A stretch of 50,721 bases of DNA. It comes from a virus. A model generated the notes under the pieces. It did not search any database, was not told where the DNA came from, and was given only the letters and a program-made list of their open reading frames with translations. Shown here in pieces: positions 27,191 through 33,699 of this stretch; within the stretch, counting starts at the first letter, position 1, and each line of letters starts with the position of its first letter. The position numbers and the translations under genes were made by a program. The DNA is taken from IMG/VR virus record IMGVR_UViG_3300000227_000005, positions 1 to 50,721 of that record; one strand, written 5' to 3'.

Positions 27191-27615
27191 ACAACTGCCT
27201 TATAGGTTATATCTTTACCAAGGTAATCATAAACAAAACCAGCATCAAATTTCATTCCACCACAAAGGTAAGCTGCAATCTTCGAATCTCCAAAAAGAGA
27301 AGGATTTTCTTCAATAGCTTTTTCAAACTGTTCATCCATCAATTTGATTAAGGACATATAATGATCAAATCGTTGATTTAGATTTATCTGTTCATACTTA
27401 AATTTATGAGCACTTTCCGATAGCAGATAGAAAAACAAATATCTTTTAGATCTGTTTTTCAACCACAAAATTTGAAAAGCATCATCAGTCGGAAGAGAAA
27501 ACCCTGTCTCTCTAATAGCATCATTGATAGAATTATTAAAATCATTATCAACAAGTTTAGAGGACAGGGATTTAACCTCTAATTTTAACAATGTCACAAG
27601 ATCGTCAAATGTCAT
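27187..27615 (-). CDS. Head-tail adaptor/connector-like protein
   Basis: A 142-residue, mainly helical protein (FDDLVTLLKLEVKSLSSKLV, then NSINDAIRETGFSLP, then YLFFYLLSESAHKFKYEQIN). The short helical bundle with an 'AIRE.gfslP' segment and its place two genes after the major capsid gene fit head-tail connector proteins of the gp6/gp15 type. The start overlaps the preceding stop and lacks a clear ribosome-binding site, which suggests coupled translation. Confidence 0.55.
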   Translation of the reverse strand: MTFDDLVTLLKLEVKSLSSKLVDNDFNNSINDAIRETGFSLPTDDAFQILWLKNRSKRYLFFYLLSESAHKFKYEQINLNQRFDHYMSLIKLMDEQFEKAIEENPSLFGDSKIAAYLCGGMKFDAGFVYDYLGKDITYKAVV

Positions 27616-27857
27616 TTACGTTTTTTGCCAATTCTTTTCTTGGATAATGACAAATCATCAGGCAAAACAGATGTGACAGAGGTTTTCTCTACTGAAGGTT
27701 CCTCTTCTGCAAAAATTCTGATGTGTTCTGAATTAAAGGCAATCTCGTCCAAAACGTCTTTCGAAAAAGGGGGATAAAGAACCTCCCCCTTGAGATAAAC
27801 CTTATCTTTGAATTTCAGTGTCACAAGGAATTCACATCGACTGATTGTCTTAGCCAT
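27612..27857 (-). CDS. Small protein after the major capsid gene
   Basis: An 81-residue protein with an AAAGGTGAT ribosome-binding site. The first half is beta-rich (CEFLVTLKFKDKVYLKGEVLYPP). The C-terminus is highly basic (LSKKRIGKKRK). Similar small proteins with a 'k.kGkvYkkGe....' strand lie between capsid and connector genes in many phages and have no known function. Confidence 0.5.
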   Translation of the reverse strand: MAKTISRCEFLVTLKFKDKVYLKGEVLYPPFSKDVLDEIAFNSEHIRIFAEEEPSVEKTSVTSVLPDDLSLSKKRIGKKRK

Positions 27858-27866
27858 AAATCACCT

Positions 27867-29114
27867 TTACTCAACCGTGAGGATATAAACAGCATCATTT
27901 TGATAAAGAACAGGCAGACCTTTATCTTGAACACGAATATAAATACCCTCAGGGTCCCAAATTTGATTAGAATCAGCCTTCAAACCATACTGACGATTCA
28001 AACCAAAGGGAGCTCTCTTAAACTCAGCGATTTTCTGTCCTTCCACATTCGATGCAAACATCACGAACTTGTTATCATCGATGAAGTTTTTCCGCATAAA
28101 AACATAATCCTCACCAGAACGATAATTGAATGTAGGAGCAGAAGCTACAACAATAGTATTAGTCTCATTTGTTACCGAACTAATAACTCTGTCCTCATAT
28201 GTTCCAGCAGAAACATCTACAAACCGAAGCGTACCACCGGCAACAAAATCCGAAGAATCTTCAACGGTAAAGGACACAGTAGAAGAGCCAGTAATTGCCG
28301 AAGTCAAATAAGACCGTGCTTCAAACTTCTCATCATAAACAAGAATGTTCGGAATGTTGAGCAAACTTGCAATAATGTTAGTATTGACACCAACAATCGG
28401 ATTCCTGACTCCGCTAAACAAAGAACCATCACCGAACATGTTTTTCTGAAGAGTTTGTCGAATGGTCGTGTCATTCGCAAGATACTTTAAAACAGTAGAT
28501 GAACAAATAGCGTAATCAACATTGCCGCCACAAGCATCCGAAATAACTTGCTTGCCATCCATAATATCACCAAGGATGTCTTTGTTAGTACCAGTACCCC
28601 ATTTGTAATTGGCGGCCAAAGTAACCTTATTGGCATTAGGAAGTCCATAATCAACATTGATTTTGGTTCCAGAAGCAGTGCTATACGAAAAAGAACCGTC
28701 AAAAAGCATCTTTGCGAACATCCACTCTTTTCGGCGCATGGCCCGATAAGTCAATCGGGCTGTTTCCTTAGCAAGAGTGATTTTTGATTCTTGATACTGC
28801 TCTACCGTACCAAGTTGACGAATGTTGTTCAAGAATTCTTCGTCAAAATACATTTTCTCTTTCCAAAAAGCTGCTTCTGCTGAATGAGTTGCAAATCCAA
28901 CAGGAGCAGTCTCAGGAGCAATTGAACCCGGTGGGACAAACGGAGTCATGCCACGGGTTCCTTCTTGGGACTCCCACTTAATAATATTGGACGGAGAATC
29001 TGTTTCAGGGAAAAGATTCATCAACTGAAGATTCGGAGGAGCGGTAAATTTGGACACAAGCCCCTGCAAAACCTCAAGCCTTAGTTCCGGAATATCACTT
29101 TGTCCTCTTGGCAT
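27867..29114 (-). CDS. Major capsid protein (HK97-fold, gpE-like)
   Basis: A 415-residue protein with an AAAGGTGGTGA ribosome-binding site. Features fitting the gpE-type capsid family are an early LMNLFPETDSPSNIIKWESQ, a GTRGMTPFVPPGS loop, the VGFATHSAEAAFWKEKMYFDEE segment, then EWMFAKMLFDG and a late RAPFGLNRQYGLKAD. Residues about 268-340 (AITGSSTVSFTVEDSSDFVAGGTLRF and following) look like an inserted small beta domain. The gene lies between a decoration-type gene upstream and connector genes downstream, the expected place. Confidence 0.85.
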   Translation of the reverse strand: MPRGQSDIPELRLEVLQGLVSKFTAPPNLQLMNLFPETDSPSNIIKWESQEGTRGMTPFVPPGSIAPETAPVGFATHSAEAAFWKEKMYFDEEFLNNIRQLGTVEQYQESKITLAKETARLTYRAMRRKEWMFAKMLFDGSFSYSTASGTKINVDYGLPNANKVTLAANYKWGTGTNKDILGDIMDGKQVISDACGGNVDYAICSSTVLKYLANDTTIRQTLQKNMFGDGSLFSGVRNPIVGVNTNIIASLLNIPNILVYDEKFEARSYLTSAITGSSTVSFTVEDSSDFVAGGTLRFVDVSAGTYEDRVISSVTNETNTIVVASAPTFNYRSGEDYVFMRKNFIDDNKFVMFASNVEGQKIAEFKRAPFGLNRQYGLKADSNQIWDPEGIYIRVQDKGLPVLYQNDAVYILTVE

Positions 29115-29132
29115 AGCTGTTCACCACCTTTC

Positions 29133-29789
29133 TTATTTCATGTAGGCATACTGACCAAGAACAGTAATGCCGAGTGTAGATGTAGATGTAGCGTCATTGT
29201 TTTCAAGGGAAGCTCTATAAAGGACACAATTCCCAAGAATCAACATACTGTTTGCCTTCCAAGCATTCACACTTACACCAGTATCTACTGATTTCTCCAG
29301 AATTCCTACTGCTATTGTAGCACCCTCTGTATAAATATGGGCGAATTGGTCAGTTGTAAAGATGGTAGTAAGATTATTTGTTACAGTAATCATGGCTCGA
29401 TTAGCAGACAGAGTAATGGCAGTAATGGCACCAAGGTTCTGAGAGGCATTTGCATTATCTACTACAACTACATCATCCCCTACTGCAAACTTATAACTGT
29501 CTTCAATCGAAATATAAATCGAAGTTTCTCCGCTCATAGTATCTGCAACAAGATATGCACGACCAGGAGCAAATTCATTTCCAGTAATTGCTGTTGGTTC
29601 ATAGGGGACAAAATAGCCCTGCCGAAGTGTGGAAGCTGAAGTGTTTTTTGCCAAAATAGTCCCAGCAGGAACAACCCCAAACCCTCCAGAAAGAGTTACA
29701 GGAATTTTCAAAGCCGCATCAGGATTAGAGTAATAAAGAACCCTATAATCCGGACTTTGGATTCCTCTATTTAAACGGGGAGAATCCAT
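29133..29789 (-). CDS. Capsid decoration-type protein
   Basis: A 218-residue protein. The ATG at 29789 sits after GGTGGTGA; upstream in-frame GTG codons overlap that site. The N-terminal half (VTLSGGFGVVPAGTILAKNTS, then GYFVPYEP) resembles lambda gpD-type head decoration proteins. It is interrupted by a beta domain at about 86-150 (GETSIYISIEDSYKFAVGDDV and following) similar in pattern to the domain inserted in the major capsid protein. Location between protease/scaffold and capsid genes matches gpD-like genes. Decoration is inferred from pattern and place. Confidence 0.6.
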   Translation of the reverse strand: MDSPRLNRGIQSPDYRVLYYSNPDAALKIPVTLSGGFGVVPAGTILAKNTSASTLRQGYFVPYEPTAITGNEFAPGRAYLVADTMSGETSIYISIEDSYKFAVGDDVVVVDNANASQNLGAITAITLSANRAMITVTNNLTTIFTTDQFAHIYTEGATIAVGILEKSVDTGVSVNAWKANSMLILGNCVLYRASLENNDATSTSTLGITVLGQYAYMK

Positions 29790-29807
29790 ATATGTCACCA
29801 CCTTTCA

Positions 29808-30917
29808 TTATTTAATTCCAATAAGAGATGCAAGTTCAATAACAGTCTGATCAATCGATGTTTTGTCACTGTTTTTAGAAAATCCAGAACCAATCACAGG
29901 GGACGCAGAAGGAATGAGTTTTTCCCAATCTGCGATTTCGGCATCAACTGCCTTGGCGAAATTTTCCACATCAAAAATTCCATCCTTAACAAAGTCTGAA
30001 GATACCACGTGTTTGGTAATTTTTTTGTGGATATTTTCACTGAGTGAGGATGCCGCAAGCTTTTGTGCCCAAATGGTTTCAGCTTTGAGGATAATTTCCC
30101 TTTCCGCACGAATCATGTCCTTCTTTTCGAGTTCAAGAACTTTCTTTTCACTCTCTTGAAGTTTGACTAAAAGTTCAGTGATATTCTTTTCCATTTCATC
30201 CTTTTTGGAAATTTCTTTGGACAATTCAGTTTTGACTTCCTCCTGAATTGCCTTTACCAAATCAGGATATTTATCCTTCAATTCTGCAATATCCATATTT
30301 ACATCGTCCTCCTTTCTTTTGTGTACTTCATTAAAACTCAATTCGATTTCTTCATTCGATTTATTTACCATTTCGGACACCGAGGATGATGTGTTTTCGT
30401 CCCATCCAAACACACAAACCGATGCCTCTTTATACAAGGATTTCCTAATAATGGTACCCGGCCCCTTAAACGAATACCCATTCACCATAGTTTCAACATC
30501 ATCATCGAGACGTTCAATTGATATTGGACTAATGGAAATACTTGATTGGAAAGGGAACCCTTGTTTTGATAGCGAAGAAAATTCATTTGCTGCAGGCGTA
30601 TCTACAATAAAAGCTGTCTCTGGATCAATTAAAACACCTTCATTTGAAATAATAGGTTTACCAGAAAAGCCAATTTTTCGTGAAGTATCGTGATTTTCAA
30701 GAATTGGAAACTTATCTCCTTGTGCTTCAATTCCAGTCAAATCAATAACCAAATCACCCCAATACCAATGATTCTTAATAACTGCTCCTGAATAGACTTT
30801 CATATTCAGTTTTAATTTTTTGGACGATTCTTCACTTTGCTGCTCTTCCAACAATGCGAAACATCCAATATCAGAAAAATATAAAGCATTACGTGAAATC
30901 TTCTTTTTTTTCAGCAT
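29808..30917 (-). CDS. Prohead protease fused to scaffold-like C-terminus
   Basis: A 369-residue protein with an AAGGAG ribosome-binding site. The N-terminal 180 residues look like a capsid maturation protease: PILENHDTSRKIGF with a His at residue 76, then FPFQSSISISPISIE with the candidate catalytic Ser at 125-126, then KEASVCVFGWDENT. Residues 205-320 are charged and helical (EEVKTELSKEISKKDEMEKN and following), a typical scaffold coiled coil. In such fusions the protease clips the scaffold during capsid maturation. The gene lies between portal and decoration/capsid genes, as expected. Confidence 0.75.
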   Translation of the reverse strand: MLKKKKISRNALYFSDIGCFALLEEQQSEESSKKLKLNMKVYSGAVIKNHWYWGDLVIDLTGIEAQGDKFPILENHDTSRKIGFSGKPIISNEGVLIDPETAFIVDTPAANEFSSLSKQGFPFQSSISISPISIERLDDDVETMVNGYSFKGPGTIIRKSLYKEASVCVFGWDENTSSSVSEMVNKSNEEIELSFNEVHKRKEDDVNMDIAELKDKYPDLVKAIQEEVKTELSKEISKKDEMEKNITELLVKLQESEKKVLELEKKDMIRAEREIILKAETIWAQKLAASSLSENIHKKITKHVVSSDFVKDGIFDVENFAKAVDAEIADWEKLIPSASPVIGSGFSKNSDKTSIDQTVIELASLIGIK

Positions 30918-30969
30918 AAAATGTTCTCCTTCCTATTGGATGCTCCTATAATTAAAAATTCAAATAATG

Positions 30970-32601
30970 TCAAGTAGTTTTATTTTTTGGTATAATTTTC
31001 TTTTTTACAATTGGTTTTTCTTGTTCTTGAATATTTTGTTCTTGAGTATTTTGTTCTTGAGTATTTTGTTCTTGAGATTTTTGTCCAATAGAAGCAGCTG
31101 CAAGATCAGCTTCAATAATCAATTCAGGATAACGTTCATCTTCCGTTGCTTTTCTAAGACGCATCCTTCCATATCCACCAATACCAATTCTTTTTGCCAA
31201 TTCAGAATTTGGAATTCCAAGAGAAGCAGACATATTTCCGTGCTTAACACCAAGCATGGCTTTTGCTCGTGCTTCCAAATCAATTGTTTCAGACATTGGA
31301 TAGGTAACACCAATCAAGAATTCTGGACGTTTTTTGACTTTTTTGAAAATAGGCTTCTTTTTTTCATCGAATCCAACCGCCTCTTTCACAGAAAAAGTTT
31401 CTGGAAATTTAGTCAATTTAGATCGAAGAAAAAAAATACTCCCCCAAAAATCAAATCGTAGGAAACGATCAAAGAAAGAAACTTCATCAGAAGTTCTATC
31501 AGACATCGGGCCTCGTGAAGCCTTAACCGAGGCAAAGGTTCCATTAGATGATCCAGTTAAAACATCTTCAGGCTCATTCAAACCCGAAGCAATCATTTGC
31601 ATAATATCGGTATCAGTATCAGTAATTGATGGTAAAGAGGGTGATTTAACATCAACAGTTATTCCCGGAGGAAGAACAAGAGTTCCTCCGGGTGTTTTTT
31701 TGGATAAAATTCCGGTTTTTAGTCTCTCTTCATCAGACAAAGCTGCCCATTGTTTATATGCTTTTACATCAGCAAAAGAGAATACCCAAACATAACTCCC
31801 TGCTGATTTTTTATGATCAATTTCAAATTTTTTAAGATTTTCGTAGTGATTCATCCATTCAAGTGTGGTTCTCAAAAAGGAAAAGTTTCGTTTTTGCAAA
31901 AATCCTCTATCCCAAGCAATAATAAAACGATAGTATCCATTAAATTGTTTAAATTTTCTATTTGTCGTCAGGCTATAGTCTTGACCAGTATTGCTCCAGT
32001 ATGAACTTTTTTTGGCAATTGAAAGTAGATCAGGGTATCGTGCGATATTGATGCTTGGTATTTGGACAAATTTGTTTTTCGTTAGTGGTTCATCAGAAGG
32101 CAACTCAATATTATAAAATAGTGGAAATGTGGATTTAGTTGGATGGAAGATGATCCCAGAGTCGTATGAACCACATCCTTTAATCATTGTAGGATCAATA
32201 AAATCGACTTCTATGAATCCATCTTGGTGGCAGGATAAACAGAGGAACAACTCGCCTTCAATATTGGAACGTCCAACAAATTTTGGCCAAAAATTATATA
32301 ATCGGTTTCTTGGATCATATTCGATTTCGTCTATTACGTCTTGAATTTCTTTAATATCAGATGTTGTTTCAAATCCAAATCCGGTTAGGCGTCCAACCAA
32401 TCCCCGAACTGATGTGTTCATTTGTGGGTTTCGGCAAAATTTCTTCCAGCACTCATCTTGTAGAATACGTCGTTTTTCTGAATCGTCAGTGTCAATAGTG
32501 TCAATAAAAGAAAAGCCGTCAGGATCAGTTCCCACATCATTCGTAGAATACTGCCAGGGCATTGAGAAATCTTCTTTGGATAAATGATCTTTGTTCTTCA
32601 T
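30970..32601 (-). CDS. Portal protein
   Basis: A 543-residue protein with a GAGGAA ribosome-binding site. The order fits phage portals: RRILQDECWKKFCRNPQMNT near the start, VGRLTGFGFETTSD, GRSNIEGELFLCL, then VDFIDPTMIKG, a GGTLVLPPGI wing and a GLNEPEDVLTGSSNGTFASVKASRG stem region. It follows the large terminase and precedes the protease/scaffold. The C-terminal 30 residues carry a four-fold QEQNT-like repeat and a lysine-rich end, encoded by near-identical short DNA repeats. Confidence 0.85.
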   Translation of the reverse strand: MKNKDHLSKEDFSMPWQYSTNDVGTDPDGFSFIDTIDTDDSEKRRILQDECWKKFCRNPQMNTSVRGLVGRLTGFGFETTSDIKEIQDVIDEIEYDPRNRLYNFWPKFVGRSNIEGELFLCLSCHQDGFIEVDFIDPTMIKGCGSYDSGIIFHPTKSTFPLFYNIELPSDEPLTKNKFVQIPSINIARYPDLLSIAKKSSYWSNTGQDYSLTTNRKFKQFNGYYRFIIAWDRGFLQKRNFSFLRTTLEWMNHYENLKKFEIDHKKSAGSYVWVFSFADVKAYKQWAALSDEERLKTGILSKKTPGGTLVLPPGITVDVKSPSLPSITDTDTDIMQMIASGLNEPEDVLTGSSNGTFASVKASRGPMSDRTSDEVSFFDRFLRFDFWGSIFFLRSKLTKFPETFSVKEAVGFDEKKKPIFKKVKKRPEFLIGVTYPMSETIDLEARAKAMLGVKHGNMSASLGIPNSELAKRIGIGGYGRMRLRKATEDERYPELIIEADLAAASIGQKSQEQNTQEQNTQEQNIQEQEKPIVKKKIIPKNKTT

Positions 32602-32610
32602 ATTTCCTCG

Positions 32611-32652
32611 TTATAAGAAATTTTTAAATTCATAAGAAGTATTTTCTTATAA
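32611..32652. repeat. Inverted repeat in the portal leader
   Basis: TTATAAGAAA (32611-32620) is an exact inverse of TTTCTTATAA (32643-32652), with 22 bases between. It lies just upstream of the portal ribosome-binding site. It could be an operator or an RNA hairpin in the leader; the stem is AT-only apart from one G-C pair per arm. Confidence 0.5.
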
Positions 32653-32700
32653 TTTTTGATAAAAATCAAGGCATTTCATTTAAAAAAGTATTAAAATGAG

Positions 32701-32810
32701 GGTATTTTGACAGGAATATAATAAATTTTGATTTATTCGTATCCAAAAAAGGTATTTTGACAGGAATATAATAAATTTTGATTTATTCGTATCCAAAAAA
32801 GGTATTTTGA
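32701..32810 (-). promoter_or_regulatory. Two exact 50-bp tandem repeats, each with a promoter-like sequence toward the portal operon
   Basis: The 50-bp unit at 32701-32750 is repeated exactly at 32751-32800, with ten bases of a third copy after it. On the minus strand each unit holds TTGGAT, 17 bases, then TATTAT, which is close to sigma70 consensus spacing. On the plus strand each unit also holds TTGACA directly followed by an AATATAAT-type stretch, so direction is ambiguous. If used leftward, these would be tandem promoters for the portal-capsid-tail operon. The -35 position coincides with the TTGGATA motif abundant elsewhere in this genome. Confidence 0.45.
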
Positions 32811-32934
32811 ATAAATTTTCTGATAATTTTGAATTTTACGTTATTATTTTAATTTTTTGGATACATATCTATATTCAAAAAATCAGAATTTTTCGCATTG
32901 GTGATTATTTAATATTTTCAGTAATTTATTGGAT

Positions 32935-33470
32935 AGTAAAAAAAGAAAATAGGGGGGGCGTTACTCGCCGTGGCAGTTGTTTTCTGTTGTATTCCTTTTT
33001 TTAGTAGGAGAATCAGAAAACAAGCACAGTAAAAATTATAACCTTCCTGTGTTACGAAAATTAAACTCCAAATCCATAACACAGAGGTAACTTATCTTTC
33101 GCTTTATCAGGCGTGAATTAAGTACGGCTCACCACACCGCCCGTGCCGAACACTAAAGTAGTCGGCTACTTCGACTGTAAAAGCATGAAGCAAGTACAGT
33201 CTATTACTGCCACGTATGAATAGCCTGTTTATCCCCGAAGGGAGTCAGCCCCCTTTAACATCCAAGACCACGAAAGCAAAAGTTTTATTTACCCTCCACC
33301 AATATATTTAAAACTTTTAAATAAAACGGTCGGAATATTAGATGGGTACAACCTCCGTTTTGGCACTACAGACTTTTAAAAAAGGGTTTTTACCAACATA
33401 TCAACTGCCTTAAACACCAAGCAGACGGTAGGGATGTTAGGCATGTTTAACCACCGTTTTGGTACAAACT
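32935..33470 (-). ncRNA. Candidate large structured RNA between terminase and portal
   Basis: About 45% G+C at 33061-33300 (108 of 240 bases) in otherwise very AT-rich DNA, with no gene. On the minus strand it shows several stems: AAGTAG-CCGA-CTACTT (33157-33172); GACTGTA/TACAGTC (about 33172-33203); CTGTGTTA/TAACACAG (about 33047-33085); and TCCC-TTCG-GGGA, a UUCG tetraloop stem (about 33233-33244). It carries two copies of a related roughly 45-base element (ACGGT/ACCGT-type stems near 33327-33367 and 33425-33467). A GC hairpin followed by C5 and a T-rich tail (down to about 32935) could be its terminator. It does not match tmRNA, RNase P or a tRNA to my eye. Confidence 0.45.
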
Positions 33471-33605
33471 TTTCAATTTTAGTTTTCAGTTTTAGTTTTC
33501 AGTTTTAGTTTTCAATTTTAATTTTCAATTTTAATTTTCAATTTTAGTTTTCAGTTTTAATTTTCAATTTTAGTTTTCAATTTTAATTTTCAATTTTAGT
33601 TTGTT
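33471..33605. repeat. 12-bp tandem repeat after the large terminase gene
   Basis: About ten copies of a 12-base unit, TTTTCAGTTTTA or TTTTCAATTTTA (plus-strand reading), lie directly before the candidate structured RNA. Copies alternate mainly at two positions. The rest of the gap to the terminase stop (33606-33699) is AT-rich with no recognisable element. Confidence 0.85.
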
Positions 33606-33699
33606 GTTTTTATTTTATTTTTTCTATTAAGAATTTTCTTGTTGAGATCAGCATTCTCATATTTCAAAACAAAAGTCAAGGGATTTCTTCAAAAAACCA

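Noticed and set aside
31020-31080. Short repeats at the portal 3' end as a mobile or regulatory element
   Set aside because: They encode the QEQNT repeats of the portal tail in frame and are best explained as coding microsatellite expansion.
33120-33245. Ribosomal RNA fragments (CACACCGCCCGT resembles 16S; GGGATAAACAGGCT resembles 23S)
   Set aside because: Each match is only 12-14 bases, they lie on opposite strands, and flanking bases do not continue the similarity.
33230-33300. tmRNA 5' end (GGGGGCTGACTCC)
   Set aside because: The conserved continuation of tmRNA, the tRNA-like acceptor pairing and the tag frame are not found.
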